A DNA stretch of 64,000 bases from Bacillus sp. MM2020_4 (GCF_011250555.1 NZ_JAANMZ010000026.1:1-64000), one strand, 5' to 3'; shown: positions 50,470 through 59,133, numbered from the stretch's first letter. The notes: generated by a model not told the origin, from the letters alone. Program-made: numbers and translations.

Positions 50470-50650
50470 GGAAGAAGTCCGCTTAATTCGTAAATAAAAT
50501 TAGGAATAGCTTAAATAGGCGGAGAGATTCCGCCTATTGCTTCGAAAAACGTGAAAATGAGAGATTTTGTGTTGCATAGTCGGAAAAACTCCACTTATTT
50601 ACCTCGAAACGAACGCCATTCAACATTTAACCGGAAAAACTCCGCTTATT
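50470..50650. repeat. Four degenerate CGGARARAYTCCRCTTATT units in a row
   Basis: Units at 50470-50485, 50518-50538, 50581-50599 and 50631-50650, spaced 48-63 bp. Units 3 and 4 share CGGAAAAACTCC(A/G)CTTATT. No reading frame is supported in this stretch (50332-51156 lacks a gene before tenA). Confidence 0.65.
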
Positions 50651-50670
50651 TTTTTCTTTCACTGTATTTT

Positions 50671-50722
50671 GGGGTCAGTCCCCAGCTTCTTTAAAGCTTT
50701 ACCTGAATGGTGGACTGATCCC
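50671..50722. repeat. GGGGTCAGTCC hairpin with inner AAGCTT pairing
   Basis: GGGGTCAGTCC pairs with GGACTGATCCC (one mismatch), followed by CATTTTTTG; can serve as a terminator for the WYL gene. Confidence 0.6.
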
Positions 50723-50744
50723 ATTTTTTGCTTGTCACAAAGCC

Positions 50745-50806
50745 AGTACCTGTCACAACCCGAAGTTTGTCGAACATTTCGACATTATTCGAGGTGTGAC
50801 AGGCAC
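50745..50806. repeat. REP-like hairpin, near copy of 36049-36110
   Basis: Shares GTTTGTCGAACATTTCGACAT and the outer CCTGTCAC / GTGTGACAGG arms with the Wadjet-flank copy. Confidence 0.75.
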
Positions 50807-50895
50807 ATATCTTATGAAACGCCAATCCTATCTGATTTAAGAGAAAGTGGACAACTTGAACAAGATGCTTTTATCTGTGAGGGTAAAAAGTCTCA

Positions 50896-50925
50896 TTGAC
50901 GTAATCAAAATTGGTAAGGTATAGT
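50896..50925 (+). promoter_or_regulatory. Promoter of the TPP-riboswitch operon
   Basis: TTGACG (50896-50901), an 18-bp spacer and TATAGT (50920-50925), about 20 nt before the riboswitch. Confidence 0.7.
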
Positions 50926-50943
50926 AATAGCAAAAGAATAGGT

Positions 50944-51037
50944 TGACCACTAGGGGAGCCATGACATGGCTGAGACAAGATTGTAATCTTGGACCCTTTG
51001 AACCTGATCTAGTTCATACTAGCGGAGGAAAGTGGAG
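50944..51037 (+). ncRNA. TPP riboswitch (THI element)
   Basis: The conserved core is visible: ACTAGGGGAGCC, then GGCTGAGA, ACCCTTTGAACCTGATC and TAGTTCATACTAGCGGAGGAAAG. TPP binding would favour the terminator at 51074-51099 and switch off tenA-ykoEDC. The P3 region is short. Confidence 0.95.
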
Positions 51038-51073
51038 ACAGGGCTTAGGTTATGTTAATTTGGATAATTTGCG

Positions 51074-51099
51074 CCGCTCCATTTATGGGGCGGTTTTTT
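51074..51099 (+). terminator. Riboswitch-controlled intrinsic terminator
   Basis: CCGCTCC pairs with GGGGCGG (one mismatch/wobble), followed by T6, 58 bp before tenA. Confidence 0.85.
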
Positions 51100-51156
51100 C
51101 GTTTATATAGCCGTCTCCTTTTTCCTCTAGCAATTACTTTTAAGGAGGAAATATTG

Positions 51157-51840
51157 ATGAGTTTTTCAGCAGAACTAAGGAAAGAAGCAGAACCTATTTT
51201 TCAAGCGATTTTTCAACATCCTTTTGTACAGGGAATAGCCGATGGGAATTTAGGAAAGGAACAATTAATCCATTATGTAAAACAGGACTTTGAGTATTTA
51301 AATTCCTTTATTCGCATTTATGGCATCGCTGTTTCGAAGTGTGAAAATCGGCAGGATATGGAGGTGTTCAATCGGCAGATTGGATTTATTTTAAACAGTG
51401 AAGTCCATCCGCATCATAACTTTTGCCAAGTTGCAGGGGTTTCATATGAGGAATTACAAGGGTACTCATTATCGCCATCCGCCCATCATTATATCCGCCA
51501 TATGTTAACAGTCGCGCATGAAGGGACATTAGCAGAAATTTTGGCTGTGTTACTGCCATGTCCGTGGACTTATTGGGAAATTGGCGAAAAATTAATAAAA
51601 GAGGTCAATCCGGATGAATCCCATCCCTTTTATAAATGGATTCAATTTTATGGGAATCGTCCAGATACTACCACAAGATTTTGCCAGAGATTAGATGAAT
51701 TGGTTCTACACGCAACTGCGAAGGAAAAAGAAAAGCTGAAGGAGCATTTCCTATTAAGCTGCCAACTTGAATATATGTTCTGGGATATGGCATACAAAAG
51801 AGAAGAATGGCCTGTTCAACTGGAGCTGGTAAAAAGATGA
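51157..51840 (+). CDS. tenA: TenA family thiaminase II / aminopyrimidine aminohydrolase
   Basis: 227 aa. Hallmark YVKQDFEYLNSFIRIYGIA, HHNFCQVAG, PCPWTYWEIGEKL and LEYMFWDMAYKRE with the catalytic Glu near the C-terminus. It recovers the HMP pyrimidine from degraded thiamine by hydrolysing aminomethyl-HMP. A catalytic Cys of TenA is not certain here (position 135 region has ILAVLLPCPWTYW). ATG 51157 follows AAGGAGGAAA. It replaces ykoF as the first gene of a B. subtilis-like ykoFEDC operon, giving a combined salvage enzyme plus importer. Confidence 0.92.
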   Translation: MSFSAELRKEAEPIFQAIFQHPFVQGIADGNLGKEQLIHYVKQDFEYLNSFIRIYGIAVSKCENRQDMEVFNRQIGFILNSEVHPHHNFCQVAGVSYEELQGYSLSPSAHHYIRHMLTVAHEGTLAEILAVLLPCPWTYWEIGEKLIKEVNPDESHPFYKWIQFYGNRPDTTTRFCQRLDELVLHATAKEKEKLKEHFLLSCQLEYMFWDMAYKREEWPVQLELVKR

Positions 51841-52433
51841 AGTGGAAAATGAAAGAGATTGTTCTTACTGTCATTTTAGCGGTGGCTTGCGGAGTCATTT
51901 ATTTAGGATGGTCAACACTTTGGATTCCGATTTCCGCACTTGTTGGTCCAATGGGTGCTGGATTTATGTTCGGAATTTGGGTGATTGCCAGCCCAATTGT
52001 TGCTTTCATCATTCGAAAACCAGGTGCTGCCTTTATAGCAGAGGTTGCTGCCGCGGCCGTTGAATTAGTAACCGGCAGCCACTTTGGTTTATCTGCTTTG
52101 TTAGTAGGTGTATTTCAAGGGCTTGGAGCAGAACTAGCCTTTGCCATGTTCAGGTACAAACGCTATAACCTGCTTACATTAATGCTGTCAGGTGCACTCG
52201 CAGCGGTAGGCAGCTTGATGTATAACTTACTAGCCAACGGATTTAGCTATTACACGACTGAAGTATTGCTTACGACATTAGCCATTCAAGTGATCAGCGG
52301 AATCATTCTGGGAGGGTGTTTAGCAAAAATTGTTGTGGAGTCTCTCGTCAAAACAGGTGTATTAGACCAATATGAAATCATGAAGGAAAGAAGAAAAAAG
52401 AGTCATGCAGATGAATATGTTTCTGGGATGTAA
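51837..52433 (+). CDS. ykoE: ECF transporter S component, YkoE-type (HMP/thiamine precursor)
   Basis: 198 aa, six hydrophobic helices (VILAVACGVIYLGWSTLWIPISALVGPMGAGFMFGIWVIASPIVAFIIRKPG and following). YkoE family motifs are the GWSTLW start and the GxxAAAxVE region. Binds the pyrimidine or thiamine precursor outside. ATG overlaps the tenA stop (ATGA). Ribosome-binding site GGAGCTGG. Confidence 0.92.
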   Translation: MKWKMKEIVLTVILAVACGVIYLGWSTLWIPISALVGPMGAGFMFGIWVIASPIVAFIIRKPGAAFIAEVAAAAVELVTGSHFGLSALLVGVFQGLGAELAFAMFRYKRYNLLTLMLSGALAAVGSLMYNLLANGFSYYTTEVLLTTLAIQVISGIILGGCLAKIVVESLVKTGVLDQYEIMKERRKKSHADEYVSGM

Positions 52434-54000
52434 CCATTTATCGGTTCGCTTTTACCAACATAATAAAAAAATAGTAAATCATATCAATCTATCGATTCGG
52501 CAAGGTGAGAAACTATTAATTTTAGGACCTAGCGGGTGCGGAAAATCAACGTTGATTTCCACACTCGCCGGGATTATCCCTGAATTTTTAGATGCTGAAG
52601 TGTCGGGGGAAATCGTGCGTCCAGATCGTACCGGTGTGATGTTTCAAGATCCTGATTCTCAATTTTGCATGCTGCATGTAGATGAAGAAATTGCGTTTAG
52701 TCTTGAAAACCGGATGATTCCACGTGATCAAATGGATGGGATGATAGAGGATCTAATGGATAAAGCGGGATTGAAGATTGATAAACGTACGCCGATTGAT
52801 TCACTTTCCGGCGGAATGAAGCAGCGATTGGCACTAGCCTGCTTATTAGCACTGGAACCTGATGTGTTGTTTTTTGATGAACCGACAGCTCAACTGGATC
52901 CTGAAGGCAGAAACGAGATTTTTGAATTGTTAAGAGATGTATCCCGACAAAACAACCAAACAATGGTATTTGTTGAACATGTACTGGATGGATGTATCGA
53001 ATGGATGGACCGGGTGATTATTCTTAATAAAGATGGCAGGATGATTGGTGACGGAAAACCTGAAGAAATCTTGATGAATTTCCAGAGAGAGATACGGGAG
53101 GCTGGAATTTGGCGGCCAAAGCTATTTCCGATAAAGTGGCTGGATGTGGTTCGTCATGATACTCATCCATTAGCAATCGAACTCTCTAGGATCATAGAAA
53201 CGAAGTCGATGGAACAACCGAAAAACGATTGGGTAGAAAACCCTATCATCCATACAGAAAATCTAGAAATCGGCTATGGGAAAACGACGATTGTAAACGA
53301 CATTAATCTGACCATCCATAAAGGGGACTGGATTTCGATTATCGGGAAAAATGGGAGCGGCAAAAGTACGTTCCTGAAAAGTTTAGCACGCTTAGAATCC
53401 TTAAAAAAAGGAAAAGTTCATTTTCTTGAAAAGGAATTAAAAAAATGGTCCGATCAGGAGCTATATGATAAAGCAGGCTTTGTCTTTCAAAATCCAGAAT
53501 TGCAATTCATTACAGATACTGTTTTTGATGAAATCGCCTTTGGCGGCCGGCAAAGAAATTGGCCGGAAGAGCGTACCCGCCAAAAAACCAATCAGTTATT
53601 GCAGGAGTTTGGATTGCAATCCTATTGTGAGGCCCATCCATTTACACTGAGCCTTGGCCAGAAACGCCGTTTGAGTGTGGCCACGATGTTATTGTTTGAT
53701 CAAGCGTTATTATTACTAGATGAGCCAACATTCGGCCAGGATGAAAAGACTGCTAACGAGCTGATTAAACGGCTGAAGGAGCGTCAAGAACAGGGGACAA
53801 CCATTATCATGGTAACCCATGATATGGATTTGGTGGATCGCAATTCGGATAAAGTTATCCTTTTTAAAAAGGGAAAAGCTGCTTTCTATGGGACACCATA
53901 TCAATTATTTATGAACCAAGACCTTTTGAAAGAGAGCTCATTGGTGCCTCCTCTGCATTATCAATTATTTCAAGCCAGAAAGGAGTTATGTCTTGTATGA
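52405..54000 (+). CDS. ykoD: ECF transporter ATPase, double-domain YkoD-type
   Basis: 531 aa. Two ABC ATPase domains: first Walker A GPSGCGKST, signature LSGGMKQR, Walker B LFFDEPTAQLDPEG; second Walker A GKNGSGKST, signature LSLGQKRR, Walker B LLLDEPTFGQDEKT. The second signature is modified (LSLGQ). Each half keeps its Q-loop and H-loop. Overlaps ykoE by 29 bp. Powers HMP/thiamine-precursor uptake. Confidence 0.93.
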   Translation: MQMNMFLGCNHLSVRFYQHNKKIVNHINLSIRQGEKLLILGPSGCGKSTLISTLAGIIPEFLDAEVSGEIVRPDRTGVMFQDPDSQFCMLHVDEEIAFSLENRMIPRDQMDGMIEDLMDKAGLKIDKRTPIDSLSGGMKQRLALACLLALEPDVLFFDEPTAQLDPEGRNEIFELLRDVSRQNNQTMVFVEHVLDGCIEWMDRVIILNKDGRMIGDGKPEEILMNFQREIREAGIWRPKLFPIKWLDVVRHDTHPLAIELSRIIETKSMEQPKNDWVENPIIHTENLEIGYGKTTIVNDINLTIHKGDWISIIGKNGSGKSTFLKSLARLESLKKGKVHFLEKELKKWSDQELYDKAGFVFQNPELQFITDTVFDEIAFGGRQRNWPEERTRQKTNQLLQEFGLQSYCEAHPFTLSLGQKRRLSVATMLLFDQALLLLDEPTFGQDEKTANELIKRLKERQEQGTTIIMVTHDMDLVDRNSDKVILFKKGKAAFYGTPYQLFMNQDLLKESSLVPPLHYQLFQARKELCLV

Positions 54001-54740
54001 AGGGGAATCAATCATGGCTTTCGACCTTAAACTCTGCTTGTAAGCTGCTTGCTCACTTTTTAGCTATGTTTATCTTGATGGCTATTTCAGATCCGAAAGA
54101 AACGTTTGGTATATGGCTTATTGCTGTATTCATAGGCATTTTTTTGGGCGGATGGAGAATGTCATATTTATTGAAAAGACTTTTACCCTATTTAGGTTTT
54201 TTTATTTTAGTCTTTTGGATGATGGCGGCTTTTGGTAAAGGGGAAGAAACGATTTGGAGTTGGGCTTGGTTTCATGTGACAGAAGAGAGTCTGAATCATG
54301 GGTTAACGATTTCTTTAAGGATGTTAGGATTCGTAACCTTTGGATTGTTATTCACCTCAACAACAGATTTAACCTCATTCATCATGAGTTTGATTCATCA
54401 ATGTAAACTTTCACCCAAATGGGCGTATGGATTTTTGGCCGGGTTTCGCTTTATTCCGCTTTTTCAATCTGAACTCAATCAAATGAAGGCAGCCCATAAA
54501 ATTCGCGGCTATAAGCAAAAAAATAGTTGGAAAGCTTTTATGAGATACTCGCTGCCATTGTTCACTCAGGGAGTGCGAAAATCAGAGAGAATCGCGATTG
54601 CGATGGAGGCCCGAGGATTTACGGGCACAAGAAATCGGACCTATTATCAAACGACGAGTTTAGGGGCAAAGGATTTGGTCTATTTAATAGGTCTTTTGCT
54701 TATGATCTTTGGTGTGTGTGCAATAAGTAGAATATTTTAA
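53997..54740 (+). CDS. ykoC: ECF transporter T component, YkoC-type
   Basis: About 247 aa energy-coupling membrane protein with two coupling motifs, AAHKIRGYKQ and AMEARGFTG, which contact the two ATPase halves, plus five to six membrane helices. ATG 53997 overlaps the ykoD stop and is 11 nt from AGGAG; ATG 53988 is too close to it. Last gene of the operon. Confidence 0.92.
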   Translation: MKGNQSWLSTLNSACKLLAHFLAMFILMAISDPKETFGIWLIAVFIGIFLGGWRMSYLLKRLLPYLGFFILVFWMMAAFGKGEETIWSWAWFHVTEESLNHGLTISLRMLGFVTFGLLFTSTTDLTSFIMSLIHQCKLSPKWAYGFLAGFRFIPLFQSELNQMKAAHKIRGYKQKNSWKAFMRYSLPLFTQGVRKSERIAIAMEARGFTGTRNRTYYQTTSLGAKDLVYLIGLLLMIFGVCAISRIF

Positions 54741-54859
54741 GGGGAAAATGCCACCTGGTAAATTATTTTGCTTGCTTACTTCTTTTGAAGTAGTAGAAGT
54801 TTGAATTGGAGGTACTTCATGATTCACTCAAAAATGAGCTGAAAAGAACGTAGCAACAG

Positions 54860-54900
54860 GATCTTCTATTCTCATAATTCAATTGAAGATCTTTTTTATT
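54860..54900 (+). terminator. Terminator of the tenA-ykoEDC operon
   Basis: GATCTTC pairs with GAAGATC around an 18-nt loop, followed by T6. Confidence 0.65.
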
Positions 54901-54980
54901 ACCCCTAGTTATAGTACAATTTTCTCATATCCAATAAATAACATTAAAAAGTTATTATTAATGTGGGCAGGAGAAATCCA

Positions 54981-57794
54981 ATGGAATCGGTTGAAAAGAA
55001 GTTAATCGTAAATTCCGATAAGGGGAATTTATTGAAAGAGTTAGTAAAATCGATGAATGAGTGTGAGCAGTTTTATTTTAGTGTGGCCTTTATTAATTTC
55101 AGCGGACTGCAGTTGCTCCTTGATCCTTTAAAAGAGGCGGAGAAAAAGGGCATCCGGGGAAAGATCATTACTTCAACCTATCTTAATTTTACTGACGCAA
55201 AGGCATTAGAAAAAATTAGAGAATTTAAGAATGTTGATTTAAAGGTTTTTGTGACGGATAAAGAGATTGGCTTTCATACGAAGGCATACATATTTGAATA
55301 CCAAGATAGCTACAAAGTGATTATTGGCTCATCCAATATCACCCAAAGTGCTCTTAAAAGCAACATTGAGTGGAATGTTGAAATTATCACCAAGGAGAAT
55401 GGCAGATTCATTCAGGATGTTTTAAAGGAATATGATTATCTTTGGAACATGAGTGAGGAAGCGGATGAGGATTTTATTAGAAGATATGAGGATTTCCTTA
55501 AAAGCTTTAAGAGCACCCAGATATCACATCAATTAATCTATGAGAACAAAAAATATATTGTACAAAACCGGATGCAGAAACGTGCAACTGAAAATTTGGA
55601 TAGATTGCGGAGTTTTGGGGAGAAAAGGGCGCTTGTCATAGCTGCAACTGGTACCGGTAAAACGTATATGTCGGCATTTGATGTGAAGAATGTGAAACCT
55701 AAAAAACTCCTTTTTATTGTTCATCGAGAAGAGATTTTGAAGAAAGCTAAGGATACTTTTGAAATGCTCCTTCCCAATGAAGGACTTACTTTTGGTCTTC
55801 TAACAGGTAATCATAAGCAGAAACATGTTGATTATGTGTTTGCCACTATCCAAACCATTTCGAAATGCTATCATGAATTTGAAAATGATGAATTTGATTA
55901 TTTGATCATTGATGAGGCTCATCATGCGACAAGTCCGACGTATCAAACGGTATTGGACTATTTCAAGCCAAATTTTACTTTAGGAATGACGGCAACGCCG
56001 GAACGAAGCGATGGCTATAATGTGTTTGATTTATTTGATAATAATGTGGCACTCGAGGTCCGGTTGCATGAGGCTCTAGAGGACGAGCTGGTTATTCCTT
56101 TTCACTACTTTGGCATAACCGATATCGAAGGCATTGATTTGAGTGATGTAGACATTGATGATATCACCGAGATCACTAAGAGGCTTAAGGTGAATGAACG
56201 TGTCGATTTTATTATTGAAAAAATGGACTTCTATGGTCATGATGGAGAGAAAAGAAAAGGGCTTGGTTTCTGTGTAAGCATTGAGCATGCACAATATATG
56301 GCTAGTGAATTTAATAAAAAGGGCAATAAAAGCGTCTGTTTATACGGGGCTGATCCACCAGAAACACGTGAACGATATATTAATCGCCTAGAAAAGGACG
56401 ATGACGAATTAGAATTTATTTTTACCGTTGATATTTTTAATGAAGGGGTTGATATTCCCTCTGTCAATACGGTGCTCATGTTGAGGCCAACCAACTCCCC
56501 AATTGTGTTTATTCAACAATTGGGAAGAGGATTGCGGAAACATGCTAATAAGGAGTTCTTAACAGTCCTTGATTTTATAGGAAACCATAATAAAACCTTC
56601 CTCATTGCATTGGCATTAAATGGCAGCCGTTATTATGATAAGGAAAGCTTAAAGGTAGCGATTGCAACAGGCTTTGCAAACATTCCTGGCTGTACACATA
56701 TCCAAATGGATAAGATTTCACAAGAGAGAATTTTGGCACAGATTGATAACGAAAACTTCAATTCCATGAAATATTTGAAAGAAGAGTATTTCGAATTTAA
56801 GAAACTCAATCAGGGACGAATTCCTTTATTGTTAATGGATTATATGAAATATGACGGGGCACCGGATCCCGTTAAATTCATAGATCGAGAAAAGTCGTAC
56901 TTGCAATTTGTGGCCAAAGTTGAGAAAGATGATGATTTAAAAGGTCTCTTACAAAATGATGGATTTGAAGGGATTTTAAAAGAGTTATCCAGTAAGCTAC
57001 CACTTAAAAGGATTTACGAGTTTGTGATCATTCAATATCTTTTGGATCATGAGGAAATAAATTTAATTACTGCAAAAAAGCAGATCGTTAAGATGATTCA
57101 TCATGTTGATGATGATAGTGTGTCACATGCCTTTGAAACTTTGAATCAAAATTACTATGATAGTGGCCAGCTTAAGAATAAGCCTAAATTAGTTCAATAT
57201 AGTAATGGTAAACTGAGTAAGACTACAATGTTTATGGGGCTTTTAGAAAATGAGGAATACCGAAAGTTTATTATAGATATTATTCATTACGGAATTTTCC
57301 GTTATGAGAAGGAATTCAAAGCAGGATATTATGGTGTTCCACATTTCAAATTATATGAACAATACTCTATGGTAGACGCTGCTTTGTTATCAAATTATCG
57401 AAAAATACACAGTTCGTTTAGAGGTTCAGGACTCCTTACGAATGGGATTGAGTATTTCTTGTTTATCGACCTTCATAAAGAAGAGGATATCAAGGAAAGT
57501 ATTAATTATAATGATAAATTTATTGATGAGCATTATTTTCAATGGCAAACACCCAATAGTACATCCCAAAATACGGATCGAGGGCAAAATATTATTTTTA
57601 ATGAAAATCGCGGGATCAACCTTCATCTCTTTATAAGGAAGTATCGGGAAATCGACGGGAAAAATGAACCATTTATTTATATTGGAAGAGGAAATACTGT
57701 TGAATTTGAAGGTGAGAAGCCGATTACAGTTAAATTAAAATTGGAAAATGAAATACCTTCGACCCTATTTACGGAGTTTACGGAAAAAGTATAG
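54981..57794 (+). CDS. PLD nuclease - SF2 helicase - DUF3427 protein (defence-like)
   Basis: 937 aa in three parts. Residues 1-135: PLD-like nuclease with HTK (99-101), GSSN (116-119) and Glu130. Residues 190-540: DEAD/DEAH SF2 ATPase with Walker A AATGTGKT (221-228), DEAH (311-314), TATP (337-340) and motif VI QQLGRGLR (512-519). Residues about 590-937: DUF3427 C-terminal region. The PLD domain has a single HxK site, so it should dimerise. Family members are found in restriction- and phage-defence settings; the reaction (nucleic-acid unwinding plus cleavage) is inferred. Convergent with the Nudix gene. ATG 54981 follows GGCAGGAG; GTG 54963 has no ribosome-binding site. Confidence 0.9.
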   Translation: MESVEKKLIVNSDKGNLLKELVKSMNECEQFYFSVAFINFSGLQLLLDPLKEAEKKGIRGKIITSTYLNFTDAKALEKIREFKNVDLKVFVTDKEIGFHTKAYIFEYQDSYKVIIGSSNITQSALKSNIEWNVEIITKENGRFIQDVLKEYDYLWNMSEEADEDFIRRYEDFLKSFKSTQISHQLIYENKKYIVQNRMQKRATENLDRLRSFGEKRALVIAATGTGKTYMSAFDVKNVKPKKLLFIVHREEILKKAKDTFEMLLPNEGLTFGLLTGNHKQKHVDYVFATIQTISKCYHEFENDEFDYLIIDEAHHATSPTYQTVLDYFKPNFTLGMTATPERSDGYNVFDLFDNNVALEVRLHEALEDELVIPFHYFGITDIEGIDLSDVDIDDITEITKRLKVNERVDFIIEKMDFYGHDGEKRKGLGFCVSIEHAQYMASEFNKKGNKSVCLYGADPPETRERYINRLEKDDDELEFIFTVDIFNEGVDIPSVNTVLMLRPTNSPIVFIQQLGRGLRKHANKEFLTVLDFIGNHNKTFLIALALNGSRYYDKESLKVAIATGFANIPGCTHIQMDKISQERILAQIDNENFNSMKYLKEEYFEFKKLNQGRIPLLLMDYMKYDGAPDPVKFIDREKSYLQFVAKVEKDDDLKGLLQNDGFEGILKELSSKLPLKRIYEFVIIQYLLDHEEINLITAKKQIVKMIHHVDDDSVSHAFETLNQNYYDSGQLKNKPKLVQYSNGKLSKTTMFMGLLENEEYRKFIIDIIHYGIFRYEKEFKAGYYGVPHFKLYEQYSMVDAALLSNYRKIHSSFRGSGLLTNGIEYFLFIDLHKEEDIKESINYNDKFIDEHYFQWQTPNSTSQNTDRGQNIIFNENRGINLHLFIRKYREIDGKNEPFIYIGRGNTVEFEGEKPITVKLKLENEIPSTLFTEFTEKV

Positions 57795-57821
57795 TCTTCT
57801 CATCTCGAGAAGACTATTTTT
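57792..57821. terminator. Shared terminator that contains both stop codons
   Basis: TAGTCTTCTC pairs with GAGAAGACTA around ATCTC, followed by T5. The TAG of the helicase gene overlaps the left arm and the TAG of the leftward Nudix gene overlaps the right arm. Confidence 0.8.
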
Positions 57822-58212
57822 CTTGGATTAATTGTTCTACTGCTGGAACATCAGCCGGCGCCCATTTTAGGGAATCTAAATTTTCTCTTTTTAGCCAAAT
57901 TAGCTTGGAATGTTCACTTTTTGTAGGAGTTCCTTTGACAACACGACATTTAATTGAGATTAGGTTAATAATAAATGTTTCGTATTCATGGGTAGTGTCG
58001 TTAAAAATCTCATTGAATGTTTCGATCTTACAATCTAATTCTTCATCAATTTCCCTCTTTAATGCTGAGTAGATGTCCTCATTGGCTTCTACTTTACCAC
58101 CAGGAAATTCCCACATATTTGGGATAGACATTTCAGGAGATCTTAGCGCACATAAAATTTCCTTGTGCTCATTTTCGATAATCGCTGCGACGACTTTTAC
58201 AAGTTTTTTCAT
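57814..58212 (-). CDS. MutT-like Nudix hydrolase ((deoxy)nucleoside triphosphate pyrophosphohydrolase)
   Basis: 132 aa. The Nudix box GGKVEANEDIYSALKREIDEEL (pattern GX5EX7REXXEEL) is intact, preceded by MWEFPGG. The short length and IIENEHKEILCALRS start are those of 8-oxo-dGTP/CTP hydrolases. Start at 58212, with GGGGGC as a modest ribosome-binding site. Its 3' end meets the helicase gene within 20 bp, an arrangement that keeps both genes as one unit. Possible role: removing modified nucleotides or sanitising the pool during defence. Confidence 0.85.
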   Translation of the reverse strand: MKKLVKVVAAIIENEHKEILCALRSPEMSIPNMWEFPGGKVEANEDIYSALKREIDEELDCKIETFNEIFNDTTHEYETFIINLISIKCRVVKGTPTKSEHSKLIWLKRENLDSLKWAPADVPAVEQLIQEK

Positions 58213-58493
58213 GATAGCCCCCAAACTTTCTTCTCTTTGTAATAATACCATTCTTTAGCGGATTTCTAAAATGAGGTTTTGCTATCAGAATCCTAAATTC
58301 TTTATTGGAAAAATAACCCTAATGATCTATCATTAGATAAGACCATTATAACTATTAACCAGCTGTGGAATCTTGATAGCAACAAGTGGAACGGGAAAAA
58401 CAAAAAGAAGAATTTTTATAGAATACTTTATAAGAAATAATTTTCATTAGGGTAGACCTTGGACTTAAAAAAGAAAAGGAAAGATGACCCATT

Positions 58494-59036
58494 ATGAATG
58501 TGATTGAAAAGGCACTCCAGATTGCAAGCAAAGCACATGCAAATCAATTTAGAAAACATACGGATATTCCCTATATTACTCATCCTGTCGCAGTTGGAAT
58601 GATGTTAATGAAGGCAGGATATGGCGATGATCTTGTTGCTGCAGGAATCTTACATGATACGGTAGAAGATACGTCCCTTACATTAGCAGATATTGAACGG
58701 GATTTTGGGAGAATAATAGCTAGGATTGTAGAGGGATGCTCTGAACCAGATAAGTCATTGTCCTGGGAGGAAAGAAAAAAGCATACAATCGAGTTTTTAA
58801 AGACAGCACCAGAAGAGGTTCGGGCTGTTGCCTGCGCAGATAAATTACATAATATACAGTCTATCATAGAAGATTATAAGCTAATTGGTGAAAGTGTTTG
58901 GGAAAGGTTTAACCGCGGGAAAGGTGATCAAGAGTGGTATTATCGAAACGTGGTTGAAAGCCTGGGGTACCAGACAAATATTAGATTATTAGATGAATTA
59001 AAAAATGAGGTTGATCAATTGTTTAAACCTAATTAA
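58494..59036 (+). CDS. HD-domain hydrolase, MESH1/SpoT-hydrolase-like
   Basis: 180 aa. The HD signature is complete: His in HANQFRK, His of YITHP, ILHDTVEDT (HD plus ED), and ADKLHN. These are the residues of the (p)ppGpp 3'-pyrophosphohydrolase domain of Rel/SpoT and of small alarmone hydrolases. No synthetase or ACT/TGS domain is present. Ribosome-binding site GGAAAGATG. The region 58213-58493 upstream shows no other gene. Confidence 0.85.
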   Translation: MNVIEKALQIASKAHANQFRKHTDIPYITHPVAVGMMLMKAGYGDDLVAAGILHDTVEDTSLTLADIERDFGRIIARIVEGCSEPDKSLSWEERKKHTIEFLKTAPEEVRAVACADKLHNIQSIIEDYKLIGESVWERFNRGKGDQEWYYRNVVESLGYQTNIRLLDELKNEVDQLFKPN

Positions 59037-59067
59037 GTAGGCACTTTAGGAGAGTGGAGGTATTCAT

Positions 59068-59133
59068 ATGGATGGCGGATATTACATCGGCTGGGGAACA
59101 TTATCGTTAATTACAAATAAAACTATACTCTAA
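59068..59133 (+). CDS. Possible 21-aa micro-ORF
   Basis: ATG 59068 behind GAGTGGAGGTATTC encodes MDGGYYIGWGTLSLITNKTIL. The start resembles small Bacillus hydrophobic proteins that continue with a long Leu/Ile helix, but the helix is missing. Either a truncated gene or a small peptide; low confidence. Confidence 0.3.
   Translation: MDGGYYIGWGTLSLITNKTIL

Noticed and set aside
50567..50899. 110-aa open frame across the repeats before the riboswitch
   Set aside because: It consists of repeat units and hairpins and ends in the promoter region.
54981..57794. Helicase as HsdR of a type I restriction system
   Set aside because: It has a PLD domain and DUF3427, and no HsdM or HsdS gene is nearby.
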